DNA from: Paramecium tetraurelia
Taxonomy: Eukaryota; Ciliophora; Oligohymenophorea; Peniculida; Parameciidae
DNA: 64,000 nt
Reading direction: 5' to 3'
NCBI RefSeq assembly: GCF_000165425.1
Contig: NW_001799433.1
Span: forward strand, 259,181 to 323,180
In this document: in pieces, positions 23,320 to 36,960 of the stretch
How the letters are laid out: each line of letters begins with the position of its first letter
Numbering within the stretch: position 1 is the stretch's first letter
Translations under genes and position numbers: made by a program
Notes under the pieces: model-generated
The model's database searches: none
Told to the model about the DNA's origin: nothing
Seen by the model: the letters and a program-made list of their open reading frames with translations, nothing else

Positions 23320-23555
23320 ATGGGTTAATGCTAAGTCCCTCAAATGCAATAAATTGAAGATGATTTTGCTGCTATTTAAAGAAATGCCGTCACTCTTAAA
23401 GCCGTCCCAGAAAAACTCAACCAATTGGAGGCTTAAATAAATGGCATCAAAAGTACTGCTGAACAAGTATCAATTCGTTAATTACTCAAAAGCTCACTAC
23501 CTCTGTCAATCATATTACGTAAACCCTCGAGAACATCAGAAAGAGTCTCCCGTGA
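23320..23555 (+). CDS. Tiny MGxC coiled-coil protein, 69 residues
   Basis: Begins MGQCQVPQMQQIEDDF, with Gly2 and Cys4 suited to dual acylation. Removing a 26-nt intron (GTATCA...AAAAG, near 23466-23491) gives KSTAEQ-LTTSVNHITQTLEN, a clean heptad coiled coil ending IRKSLP and TGA. Without the intron the frame runs about 105 bases further but loses its heptads, so I prefer the spliced model. The divergent start lies 50 bp from the SR-protein start. Its 3' end overlaps the predicted end of the convergent CXC gene by about 45 bp. No homologue recognised; role perhaps as a membrane-attached adaptor. Confidence 0.55.
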
Positions 23556-24645
23556 TACAATTTACAAAATGAATTATAATTACAGTTATTATGTTATTCA
23601 ATTAAATCCTTACGAGTCTTACTTTAAAAAGTATGGTCCTTCATGTTGAATTAGCATTCCTCATAATTATTATCTTATATACTTCTAGAATAACCAAAGG
23701 AATTTGAATAATTCATGCTGTCAGCCCTTCTGAAAAACCCTTATCTGTTGTAAACTATGGGTGACTTTGCCAATCTGCTATTCTCATCAAATTATGAAAT
23801 AGAATTCATCATCAATCTTTAATCTCCTTGTTCAACCTTTTCCACTTGATTTGAGCAATTATTGCATTGACAACTTTCAGAGCATTTCTGATTATTCTAA
23901 AAACAATCACAATAGCGTTTCAAGCATTTTGATTTTTTGCACTTGCAACTAATCCCAACTGGTACTTCTTTCTATTAATAATATATATATATATTAAAAC
24001 TTCAATTGATTAATTTTGCATTTTCAATTTATTGATTGCCTCTTCTCTCTCCTCTAAATAATCCTCAGTATTATGACATCCCTGACACTGACATTGTGTA
24101 GTACACATATTGCCATTTGCAAAACAATCACAATATTATTTTAAACACATTGATTTATTACACTTGCACTTTAAAGATTTAGGAATGTTTTACGATTATT
24201 ACTAATCATTCATCATTTAAATATAAGTATTGACATCCATTACATCATACAGTTTACCATCAGCACCCTATTTTAATCCATTTAATAAATTCAAAACTAT
24301 TGGCTTATTCCTAGTTTTATGAGCCTTAAAACCTGACATATTTAAAAGCAATTACCACTTTTCTCATTAGGATATGCTTTGGTAATTTATAATTTTTTAA
24401 TGCCTTGATTGTAGCGAAAATTCAGACTTGTAATCTTGTTATTAGATTCCTCATTTTCAATATTTACTTTTGTAATAACTGGTTCACCAATTTGCTCTTC
24501 TTACTTAGCTCTTGTTTCTAAATAATAAATAAATAATTTAAAATATAGATAAAATAGCTTAGTATGTCCATTAAATTATTTTATGTTTCATACCTGTTGG
24601 ATTTTGTAAAGGTAAACTCTGTTTCTTTGAAGCTCTAGTATTCAT
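23510..24645 (-). CDS. CXC/CRC-domain protein, LIN54/tesmin/TSO1-like
   Basis: About 335 residues. Two Cys-rich CXC repeats are clear: CKCNKSMCLKQYCDCFANG with CTTQCQCQGC, and CKCKKSKCLKRYCDCFQNN with CSESCQCNNC, joined by about 35 residues. This is the tesmin/TSO1 zinc-binding CRC domain of LIN54, the DNA-binding subunit of DREAM/MuvB that reads cell-cycle promoter elements. Introns of 29 nt (between the repeats), 23 nt (near 24340) and an unusually long 76-nt one (24518-24593) are needed; the total is divisible by three. The tail is Ser/Arg/Asn-rich, and its last 15 codons overlap the opposite-strand gene at 23320. End position is less certain than the domain. Confidence 0.82.
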
Positions 24646-25289
24646 TAAATATTTTAATTATTTATATATCTAAGCATTCTTTAATAATAATGTTCTAATC
24701 GAAATCTGTGAAGTTTATAAAATTATTGATTATTTCAATTTAGACTTAATTATAACTAGATTCTAAACTGTCTTATATTTATATTCAAATTAATATTAAA
24801 AATCACCGAAGAAGGAGGAAGCTATAAGAATTAACATAACATTTGCTTAGCAACTAAATTGTTTTAAAGTATGTTATTGGAATTTAGGATAAAGTTGGTT
24901 TTGAAAATCATCATTCAAATTAAATCTTTATTATCAAATACAGAATACTTCATGGATAGAGAAAGTTAAAAAAAAAAGAGTTTGTAGAAAATAATATTTA
25001 TATTATTATTATAATTTCAGATGAGCATGAAAGACTTAATGTTATGTTATAAAAGTAATTCTTATAATGAAACTAATCAAGAGGGTTATAATTTATCAAT
25101 TATTTTCTTATTATAATATTTATGATTAATAAGCTAAAAATATTCTAATATTTTGTTAACATTTGAATAATAATAATTCCGTTTGGAAAAAAGTGATTAA
25201 ATAATTAATGTGGTCTGAACATCTAAACTCTTCATTTTATGACATCTAGAGTGGAGAATAAAGCGTTAAAAGAATATGAATGAGAAATT
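24646..25289. other. Intergenic, possibly with fragments
   Basis: About 640 AT-rich bases. A short open stretch begins ATG near 24952 but its composition is not protein-like. I see nothing else that can be supported. Confidence 0.35.
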
Positions 25290-25705
25290 ATGATTGAATG
25301 CCAATATGAATCTAATAATCAAAATGAAAAGAGGATTTTATCAATAAATTAATTTAGAGATATTATCTCAAATTAATTCTAATCGATAGTCTTTAATACT
25401 TTAATTGCATTGCCACAAGGAAATAATGTCTAAAATTATTATTTCCAATAAGAAAATTTTGAAGAGAAATATGTGAATATTTGGATTTCTAATATAAATA
25501 ATAAATAAAACAATTATCAAATAGACAAGAAGCCAACTAAATAAAAATCTAATTATGAAATTTTATATTTTGGAAGAAAAAAAGTAAATACTTTAAAAAT
25601 ACTTTGGTTTTTATAATGCAGGAAAGAGATGCGGAGTAGATTATAAATCTAAAAGTCGTATGTATTATAATATAAATTTAGATGAAAAGATCAAAGATTA
25701 AGTGA
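25290..25705 (+). CDS. Doubtful short ORF or gene relic
   Basis: From ATG 25290 the frame reads MIECQYESNNQNEKR and stays open for about 100 codons. Removing a 38-nt candidate intron (near 25590-25627) and a 24-nt one (GTATGT...TTTAG near 25661) carries it to TGA at 25703. The product is Asn/Gln/Ile-rich without a recognisable domain. The intron set is weaker than elsewhere (the first is long), and the surrounding DNA is unusually gene-poor, so this could be a decaying duplicate. Confidence 0.3.
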
Positions 25706-26339
25706 ATTTTAATATAATAATAAAGGAGAGTGTATTTATCATGAGTAGAATTTTGAATTCTTCACTTTATACATTATGATGCTTGATAATTTAACTAACT
25801 CTTCTACATATTAGGTTGATAAGGAGTTTATTTAACCTTCACTGCAATCAATTAAAACATCAGAAATCTGTTAAATTTACTACATCGATAATACTTCTGG
25901 CAATTATTTATGCACCATAGTAAACCTTTATTATTGCTAATTTTGTTTTTGCAATTTATCTTAATTCTCTTTTGCAGCACTAAATAGAGTAGAACTTCTA
26001 TGATGTTACAATGTTTTTTTCCTTTATACATCTGATATTTATTATTATTATGTCTAAAGTGTTTATTAAATAAAATTGGATTTCAGCACAGTGTTCCTTT
26101 ATTGAGAATGAGGACGATGTTCAATTTAAGTCTTTAAATTGGTCTTGAATTTCTAAAACTAATCAAAAAGGTCCATCTTTTTTTGAATTTTAAATAATAA
26201 AAATGTTAAAAATTATCGAGATTTTCAATATATAATTTAGAATCTAAATCATTACCTTATAAGAAACTTAATTTTTTGTAATAACTAATTAACTATCAAT
26301 AGATATTTTTATATATGCTTATGTGATCGTATTGCAAAA
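25706..26339. other. Gene-poor stretch
   Basis: About 630 bases, no ORF with protein-like composition on either strand. It lies between the doubtful ORF and the 3' end of a minus-strand gene. Confidence 0.35.
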
Positions 26340-26964
26340 TCAATCAAATTTTGGGGTACGTCCAATGCTTCTTTGGTAATATTTAAGCATTCTTTAATCT
26401 TAGTCGTCCATCCATGAATCCAAACCGTTTTATTGATCCATACTATTATTCATTGCCTCTTCATAACTGATGAAATCAGCAAACTAATCAAAAGTCTTTG
26501 AACTATTAGTTTAATAAATGCATCATACCCAGATAAGAATGCAATCAAATCTTCCAAACTTCTATGTGGTCTTGAATAAGCCTCTAATCTATTCTTGAAC
26601 AATATTTTATCAGCTTCAGCATCCAATCTTTCCAATTCTTTTTCGCTTTCTACTTTTTTGGGTGCAACATATTTTGGATCGTAATAGTTTGATTTAACCC
26701 AAATGAATGAGCCAATCATACCAGCAAAGAAAAAAAAGTTGAATCCTCTTAACTAAATTTCATATAAATATGTTAAATTACACAAGCTTCACTTCTTGCC
26801 ATTCTAAATACAGTATCCTTCCATCTCAAAACTCCTTTGGTTTTGAACATACCAATATCATCTTAATTGAACAATATATTTGCCTTTCTAATTATGATAT
26901 AACCATAAATGTACCTCCATACACGAAGATTCCAACTTTGTTTTGAAAAGTTTTTATACCACAT
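26340..26964 (-). CDS. Small single-pass membrane protein, possibly mitochondrial
   Basis: 180 residues after three introns of 27, 29 and 26 nt; length divisible by three. The first 70 residues are basic and aromatic with no acidic start (WYKNFSKQSWNLRVWRKAN), like a mitochondrial presequence or matrix segment. One transmembrane helix follows (FNFFFFAGMIGSFIWVKSNY), then a YDPKYVAPKKVESEKELER charged region and an aromatic C-terminus. The pattern (one helix, then YDP...P) resembles ciliate-specific respiratory-chain or ATP-synthase accessory subunits, but I do not recognise the family. Function remains a guess. Confidence 0.6.
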
Positions 26965-27528
26965 TCCAAAATAAATAATATTTTATTAATTAATGAATCA
27001 CTGGATTTGTTTCTATGCAAATTACATTCGTATAATAAACAAATAGGATGACTAGAAAATAATTATTGTGTAATACTTTTTATACAATCCCATTCTACAT
27101 GAATATTATAGATAGTAATAAAATAATAAATAATTTTTATACATTAAATTTTAGATATCTATTTAATGGAAATACATTAACTGAAAAATTTTGAGAAAAA
27201 TAACTTCAAATACAAATGAAAGTAAGATAATATAAATAAGGGTAATAAAAATATATCAATTTATTTAATCATACTAAATAGAAATTGTTATGAATAATGT
27301 TTTTATTAAGGAATACTCTTTGATTGATTTAATTGATTTAAATTCTCATGAATAATCCAGGATAATTGATCATTAAACGATTACCTAATAATAAATTTTA
27401 TTAACTTATTCAATTTCTGTTTATTGCATTTTTATAAAATGTAAATAAAAATTATGATCATTTGTCATTGCCCATCTTCAACTTTTATATTCTGATGGTT
27501 TGATTAATTAAAATAATTAATTTATTTA
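26965..27528. other. Divergent promoter region
   Basis: About 560 AT-rich bases between the divergent starts of the small membrane protein and the CDPK. No ORF seen. Both promoters must lie here. Confidence 0.4.
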
Positions 27529-29146
<1,618 letters not shown>

Positions 29147-29175
29147 TTTAAATATATAATTCATATTTTATTTAA

Positions 29176-31342
29176 TCACTATTTATTTATAATTTCATAA
29201 ACTAACAATTCTTTATTTATTTCATTAGCTATTAGAACTACAGTATTTTATGAGCTGGAAGGCATTTAAACCAATTAAAGTTTAGATCTGATCATATTCT
29301 CAGATAAAGATAAAGCAACTTCGATCTTCTATTCATTTTAAGCCCATCCCATATCGTTATTCTACAATCTCCAAAATCTTAGTGATTTGCTTGATTATAA
29401 GTAAGTTATCACAGAAATTGTTTCTATTGATATTATTTTCAATACCTTTATTAGCATCTTCTGCAATAATAAAATCACAGATCGAATTGGTATTTTTTTG
29501 AATATCTGATTCTAAAATGACACATTGATTCATCAAATTGACTATCTTTAATGACCCTTTAATTATTATGTAATATTACCTTCTAGATTTCCAACTAACA
29601 GTAAATTTGGATTCGATTAAAACTAATTAATTATTTAAATTTGACCAAGCATATTTCCACATTGAATAATAGATTCGCAATAAGTATTTTCAAAGGATTA
29701 CTAATTGTATAACATTTTCCAAATAGATAAAGTTTAATCATAAGAACTACAAATAAACTTATCATGTTTTTTCAATAATAAAATAGATGATATCTATTTC
29801 TAATGTTTTCCCTTAATTCCATTCTATTATAATTTAGATTACTAAAAGTTGTAAACTTCCACTGTCCCAACTGAGTCTCCAACAACAATACAAGAATTAT
29901 CTTGTAAATAGCAACTCTAAGTAATTTAATTATTAAATAGGTATTTATGATAAATATGTGGGACTATCATTTAAGTATTAGTAAAATCGAAAGCCCAAAC
30001 CACTAACAACTCATTAGATAATGTGAATAAATATGTTTAGGATTTTTAATTATTATGTTATTACAATGGAGCAACTGTATCTATCGATTTATGTATTTGA
30101 ATGATTGGAGTCGTATGAGTAGACAATGTATGAATGCGTTTTTATATCGTATCAAAAACTCTTAAATGTGGATCATTGCTACATGTCATCGCAATTACCT
30201 ATGGAGTTACAACTTCAATTGCTGAAACACAAAAGTCTAATTAATATTTCTTTAATGGCTTCAAAGTAAAATCACTACATTACCCTACTATAGTTTTAGA
30301 ATGTAAAGCTATGCTATTTTAGGGAGAAAATGTTAATTTTTGATTTAAACGCGGGGATTTAGTTGTATTTTAATTGCTGTTGTAATTGTTAGTCATATTT
30401 TCAGTTGGTAAAGAATATTGTTTATGTAGATTTTTTGGTTAGTATTTAATGGGGGAAACTATCTTTCTAGGTAATGTAATGTTTAATTTGGTTTTAAAGT
30501 GGTTGTGTATCTAATCTGCCAATTAATTTACAAAACTATCTATGCCATCTTAAAATGCAAACACTGGGAGGTTATAAGTCATTTCAGTTATTGAATCTGC
30601 ACACTACTTAATATTTTCTATTGGATCATAGGGTTTGTTTATTAATTTTCTGATTTAAGTTATCAATTCTTAAGCTTCTTTTGGATTGGATTACTATAGT
30701 TTTAATATAAGGTTATGCACATTGCTATAAGGATTACATTACTTCTATAAAATATATGAGTCATCCATAATTAGTTTACAAATTTTAAATTGTTCTTTAT
30801 ATTTTGTATAAAAGTCTTCTATATCTTATTCTAATTATGCTTGTGCTTAATTGCATTTTTCCACAAAAAGATCCTTTAGATAATTAAAATCTTCATTTAT
30901 CAAGGCTTTTTAGGCTTTACAATGCTCGTCTACTTTTTTAAGATGCATTTCATTATCTTCACACCATTTTAAAACAGAATCTATTTAATTGATGTCTCTT
31001 ATCTATTTTAAGGTTTTTGAGCCTTCTTGAATAGTCTTTGCAACTTTTTAAAGCCATTCAGATATTTGAACTATATTTGAATAATGATCACTATGGGAAT
31101 CTGGACACATTTGACAAATCAAAGGTGAGCGATTGCAATTAGGATTAATACATCCTGTTACTATTAATTCTCTTCTATGAATTGGACATTTTATTGAAAT
31201 ATTTTATTCCATTAACGGAACTTTTTAATATATAATATTTAATGCTTTAATCATAAGAGGGTTTGAAGCATTAAGAAGCAAATTATCCTAATTTTAGTAC
31301 CCTATAAAACAAACGATATTTAAATGAAGTTTAGTTACTCAT
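29176..31342 (-). CDS. Zinc-finger, coiled-coil and beta-propeller (WD40-like) protein
   Basis: 694 residues after introns of 37, 23 and 22 nt. Near the N-terminus is a B-box-like Cys/His cluster: CPIHRREL, GCINPNCNR, LICQMCPDSHSDHY. A coiled-coil of about 150 residues follows (DEHCKAQKALINEDFNYLKD), then a proline- and serine-rich stretch, then several degenerate WD-like blades (TPQVIAMTCSNDPHLRVFDT; SSILLLKKHDKFICSSYDQT; LSIWKM). This arrangement is a large Paramecium-type family, reminiscent of TRIM proteins without a RING. It probably acts as a protein-interaction scaffold. The first exon is just ATG A, joined by a longer-than-usual 37-nt intron, so the start is less certain. Confidence 0.65.
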
Positions 31343-31879
31343 TTTATTTTTTAAAGTCTATCATAGTCGAATTAAAATGTAATGTAAATTAATTATGCTA
31401 AAAATGTTATACAAAATTTAATAATATTTGTAATATAACTGAGTAGGCTGAAAACAAAAAGATGTATATAGTATTTTAAGGAAAGGTTAATATAAGATTT
31501 TGAATTCAGAAATAGTTGCTTAGTAGTCAAAAACTGTAGGTATATTTTTGATATGATAAATACTATTAATTATTTTAATATGTATACCCAGTTTCAAATT
31601 GATGTTTATCATAGGTTAATATCTAAGTTGATAAAGTACATTGGGATCCTCCAATTATTATGTACTTTTATTAAAGTTATCAAATTTTGCGCTAAGATAT
31701 TTATTAGATTTTATAATGCATTTTTACTTATATTTGATGTCATAAATAATTAGTCAACAATATTAAGATCAAAAAAAGATTAATTCAATGATTAGACTGA
31801 GTTATAAATAATTATAATAAGATTAGCTTCATTTATCATATATTAATCATTGATTTATATATTTATTAATATAATTTTA
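31343..31879. other. Divergent intergenic region
   Basis: About 540 bases between two divergent starts. A 66-codon open frame at 31553 is AT-rich hydrophobic text and is not supported as a gene. No other content seen. Confidence 0.4.
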
Positions 31880-33622
31880 ATGCAAAAAAACAATCTATAA
31901 CAACTGAAAAATCTGAATTCATCAAAGATTAATAAGCCTCCTATTGATAGTAGGTCTACAAGAAATGTTTATGAATTATCAGCAGAGAAGTCTTCCATAA
32001 ATAAGTCATTTAATGAGAAGAAAAAATCAGTGCCCAAATCAAATGCTATTTTACAAGAACTGTTCTTTAAAAGATAAAATTCCCAGGAGCAACTATTTAA
32101 CAGAACTACTAGTCCAAAATCCTAACATGAAAATACATCAATAAATAAATCATAACGATCTATTTCTCCTCAAATTCTTTACTAAATGCCAGTAGAGATA
32201 AAGAAAATATACTAATAAATAAATCACAGATTAGATCAATAGAAATTATAACAAAATAAGAAAAATAAAGATACTTAAAAATATAAGACAGAAGAATCAA
32301 AATCACATAAAAATGAATCAACAAGTTCCACTATAAATGATTCAGATGAATAAATTTAAAATTTCATAAATTAAGAGGAAATTGTGTTTACAATTATGGC
32401 AGTCATCAGCAGAAAGAAAAAAGTCATAAATTAATGCCAAAATTATCTTAATCGGATATCTCATTTTTTAATAGAAGAAAAAGATAAAATTACTTAGTAA
32501 ATACTGTCCAAATAGATCCATTTAGAGAGAATAGGCATCTTAGCAATTTTGTATAAGGCTCTATCTGATACGTTTGAAGAGGATTAATAGAATTTGAAAA
32601 ACCTGCTTTTTTATATACACAACAGTATGACTTTACATCTACAATTCTTAAACTAATCTAACACTATTTCACAATCTCAAAGGGCAGCTATTTAAGCAAG
32701 ATTGAATAAAATTAGACCATAAAAAAACTGCTAAAATTTAGATATAAATTTAATCCGTAAAAATAACAATGTCGTTTATTCACTCTTAGTATTATTGTAA
32801 ATACTTTATTCATATGTTTAGTATTGAAAATTCAACTGATCAAAAACTTAATTCATTAGAGAAAAACTTAACAAACATTGATCGACTCTCTTTAAACCAG
32901 GGAACTGAATTTATTAAACAAGAATATCACAAAATTGTATGATATAATACAAATATGTAGTTGGTTCATATACAATAGTTAAGATTGACGATGGATTCAT
33001 AAGATTTTCAATTTGACTATGAAGAAGTGATAGATTGTTAATAGATACCTTATTTATCTAAAACAAATAACTACACTTTGATCATTGATCTAGATGAAAC
33101 ATTAGTTCATTACTAAGAAGTATAAATTGGTTTTTTATATAGTTAGTAGATGAGGGCCAATTCTTAGTTAGACCATTTGCTTAGTAATTCCTGAAAGATA
33201 TGTCTAAGTTTTATTAGATTGTTATTTTTACTGCAGCGTAATAAGATTATGCAGATTTTATTTTGGATCTAATAGATGAGGATAAAGTCATATCTCATAG
33301 ATTGTACAGATAACACACAACACTTGTGAAAAATACATATGTAAAAGATATATAGAAGATTGGAAGAGACATTAAGAAGACAATAATAATAGACAATTTG
33401 GCTGAGAATTTCTAATTGCAACCTGACAATGGAATACAAATATAAAGTTGGTATGGTGATTCAGATGATCAAGCTTTATAATTGTTATCTCCTTTGTTGA
33501 GTTAAATTGTTTAGAAGAACTTTCCTGATGTGAGAGATGCTTTAAGGAAATTTAGGGATTAAATGCAAAGAAATATAGAGGCAGGAATATCTGACCCTCA
33601 TTTGCATTTAAGTTTAAATTGA
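31880..33622 (+). CDS. FCP1/SCP-like HAD phosphatase with long N-terminal extension
   Basis: 556 residues after introns of 25 nt (near 32793), 24 nt (near 32937) and 23 nt (near 33119); length divisible by three. The first 370 residues are low-complexity Ser/Lys/Asn followed by a helical segment. The C-terminal 180 residues are the NIF/FCP1 phosphatase domain: LIIDLDETLVHY (DxDxT nucleophile motif), LVRPFAQQFLKDM, YQIVIFTAAQQDYAD, DKVISHRLYRQHT, the KIGRDIKKTIIIDN motif and DDQALQLLSPLLSQI. Such enzymes dephosphorylate Ser/Thr, including the RNA polymerase II CTD. The catalytic residues look intact. The gene is divergent from the B-box protein. Confidence 0.85.
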
Positions 33623-33697
33623 TAAGAATAGATAGTATCACCATTTTTGATTTATTTATTCTATTTTCCATATTTTAATATATTGATAAGACAGACT

Positions 33698-35677
33698 TCA
33701 TAATATTTTATTTTCTTAATTTGGTAATTTTTGCAAAGCATCAACTGCTATTTATATTGAAATATCTTTTTGCACGAATGGTCTAGTTGAAACTAAATAT
33801 ATATAAATAATAATATACCTTGTCCATTGGCTACCTTGTATTCAAATAACTGAAAATTTTAGATTTTTGTCTTTTAATCTTTCTAAGTTTCATCTTAGTG
33901 AATTGTATAATAATTTCCAAACATGAAGGCACCTTCAACATCTTAAACAGGCTATAGAAATTCAGCACCTTAGTAATTGTGATTTCTTTTAATATGGGAA
34001 AGTAATTAATAATCAAGAGCCTAGCTTTACAATTAATTCTTTTTTATTGTCCCATCTTGCCAATCAAAGATGAACACTTCCCTATTTTCTTTCCAATTCT
34101 TTTTCAAAAAGTCTCCTGAAATCAACAATTCACTGTGAGTACCAAACGGAACTGAAAATATTGGACTTGAGAGCATATATTTTTAATACTAATCCTCATT
34201 CTTATCTGAGAATTACAATTTGAATCCATTGCCTAAGAATTTTTCTTATTTAAATTAGAACACCTAAACTATATGTTGCTGTTCTTTAATGTTGTACCCA
34301 ATTCTTCCATCAGGTAATTATTCAGCTCCTCCATATAAGAGTAGACATTTATCATATTTTTAATGGTTAATAATAGTACAACTACCATCATATCTTCTCT
34401 CAACTTTCTAATTTAATTTACTCCATTAATTATTTTTAAAAACATATCCAGCGTCAAATATTGTATCAATTATGACCTATGATTAATCTGGTGTTCTTTT
34501 TTATCCACAAAAGATATACACATTACTAATACTTTATATCAAACTAATACTTATTGTAGCATCCTCCCAAATAGTTGAACCCAGCATTTGGTAATTTTGG
34601 AAGATACTCAATTGAAGCTTATTAATTTTAAGCGAAAGGATCCTTAGGAAATCTTATCCTTACAAATAAATCTGTGGGTACCAAGTTTTAGACTCTTCCT
34701 CCTATTACGTAGATAATGTTCTCCTACTCTAAACTCTATTCTTTAACATATAATTGATATTCAAATTAGAAATGCTTCTCTGGTGTTGTCTTTATTTCAT
34801 AATCTGCCCAAATTCCCAGATGTGGATAATACACAATTAGCTATACTTTTAAATATTTCATACCACACTCCCTGCATTCTTTCCATCATTTTGTAGTTTC
34901 TTGAATCCAAAAACAAACTAAGTTTCCAAGGATTAGACGCCTAATTCAATTAGATTGAGAGATTATTTAAATGTAGATTTCAATTAATCTATTTTCCCTT
35001 TTAAGGCCTGCTTCATTTAATTTATTTATTTTCCCTTCTGCTTACCTTAGTAAAATTTCGAAGAGATGCAATCCTTTACTTAAGAAATAGTATAGTTAAT
35101 TTATTCTTGGATATCTTGCTATCTTTGACTCAAATTCTGATTATTAATATTGGTATTTTGAACTGTCAATCTAATAACAGGGCCTGATCCAGGTATTTTG
35201 ATTTTGGTCTACTTGTCCACCTTCGATATTGCATAATAAGCTTTGTTTCCATTGTTAAATCTGTAGATTATTCTATCTCCTATTAATTTTTAACCCCCTT
35301 GTTCTAATTTCTTTTTTTCTGCCAAAATGTGATATAATGTGAAGTCTATCCCGAAGTCTGAAAAATACACATATTATTTGCATCCTGGACAACTGAAATT
35401 ATTTTGATTACTAGGAAAGCAATACTAAAAATAAATACTTAAGTTTGCTTTCGAAAAACTCAAGCCATTATTCAAGATCAAATATGCATTTAATGCTAGC
35501 CACATTTTGATGTCGTATTGGTATAGTTACAGGCATTCTTGAAAAAGTGCATTACAGATTCAACTCTGCCTCCTAACCCAATTTTTGGCAAAGGAATTAT
35601 TCAATTTGATAAGCTACATTCTTTTGGTAAAGCCATTCTTTGTATTCTGCAACACTTTAATAATTGGGTTAATCCAT
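33698..35677 (-). CDS. SP-RING zinc finger plus Kelch-type propeller protein
   Basis: About 630 residues over several introns (28 nt GTATTT...CCTAG near 35422; 23 nt near 34845; 26 nt near 33796). After MDQPNYQSVAEYKEWLYQ comes a zinc region: LQCTFSRMPVTIPIRHQNV, IKCIFDLEQWLEFF, then FSCPGCKQYV. The C...C-F-D-L-x-x-W-L...C-P-x-C pattern is that of SP-RING/MIZ SUMO E3 ligases (PIAS, Siz, Mms21), with one ligand replaced. A coiled-coil linker follows, and then Kelch-like blades (NIIYVIGGRVQN; NVYIFCGQK; CLLLYGGAEQLPDGRIGY; QWSKLNQKVERRYDGSC). Possible SUMO ligase with a substrate-binding propeller; this is inference. Confidence 0.62.
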
Positions 35678-36960
35678 ATGTTTCTATTACTTTTGTATAA
35701 ATTTTTAGTAATATAAATATTATTTATAAAAGTACTATATAAAAAGGTAGAATATCGTATAATAATTTAAATCACAGATAATTATCTCATATACTCGCAT
35801 CTATTTATTTAAAATAATTATTTAAGTAAAATTATTTGTAGAGAAAAAAATTAGTTTTAAATATTAACATTTATAACAATTATTAAAATACATTAGTGAA
35901 ACGATAAAACTTTAAATAATAGTAAAATTTAGAGTATCAAATCTTATTAAATAAAAATGTCTCAAATCTTTCTAAACTTTAATCTAAATTCTATTGGATA
36001 TAATTATATTTGATATTACTATGCAACTTAAAAGCTTATAGTTTAATTTTTTAATTATAAGTATATTATAGTTTGAATTTAATCTTGAAATGAGAAAAAT
36101 TACATAAAATGAAAGGCAATACTGAATGTTATTATTCACTATAAAGATTAAAAGAAACTAAATCAACGGGATTTACTTTTTTATAATATTTTATCATGGA
36201 AACGATAGATGGAGAAAATATGAATATTCTAATAAATCTATATTATATCATTGAGATTTAAAGACAAAGAAGCTATACTCATATTAATATAGTAGAGAAT
36301 GTGAAACAAATCTGAAAATTCGAAAGCTTAAGTAATAGAATTTTTTATAATCCTCCAAAAATACAAATTTTTTTAAAATAACTATTTACTTAAGCCTAAA
36401 AGTGTTAATCAGATTCATCCACATATCTATACTTAAATTAATTTTTAAAATTTAAAGAAGAATTATCTAAGTTCATAGAATTTTTGTTTAAACGCAAATT
36501 CAAAAATAGAATTAAATCTTCAATGACAACTAATAAAGATATTGATTTAATTTTGCAATATTTATTAATTTGAAGACTTTAAATAAGATTTTAAACTCTC
36601 AAAATTGCACATTGAAAAAATGAAAGATACACTCATATTAATTAAATTAATTATCAATCTTTCTAAGTGGTTTAAAAATTTACTTAGTTTCAATGTTAAT
36701 GAGTTCAAAATTGTATCTTGTATGAATGACTGTTTTCAAAGCACAATTAAAGCTATCCATAACTTGAATTTCTTGTGGAGTTTTAGGGGTAGATTTGTTA
36801 AATTTATTGTATCCTTTGAGTTGGTTATCTAAAACAGCAAATATTTATGTATTTCATTTACAGGATATAATTTAAAAGATAAAGAATTTCAATTATGCTA
36901 ATCTAATTAATTCTAATTATGAGATTACTATTATATATATAAATAAATATAATTTATAAA
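35678..36960. other. Longest gene-free stretch, 1.28 kb, possible decayed gene
   Basis: Unusually long for this gene density. Open frames near 36110-36310 (starting MKGNTECYYSLQRLKET) and 36605-36832 have some protein-like text but no recognisable domain and no joining introns. It may be a remnant of a lost duplicate, or simply a long AT-rich spacer between divergent genes. Confidence 0.35.

Noticed and set aside
23556-23680. Unspliced longer version of the 69-residue MGQC protein ending near 23650
   Set aside because: Reading through the 26-nt intron destroys the heptad pattern and increases the overlap with the convergent gene.
31553-31753. 66-codon frame in the divergent spacer
   Set aside because: Ile/Phe/Tyr-rich translation of AT-rich DNA, no domain, no start context; treated as non-coding.
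36605-36832. 75-codon plus-strand frame beginning at a TTG codon
   Set aside because: Lacks an ATG, has no neighbours in frame across plausible introns and no recognisable domain; noted only as a possible relic.
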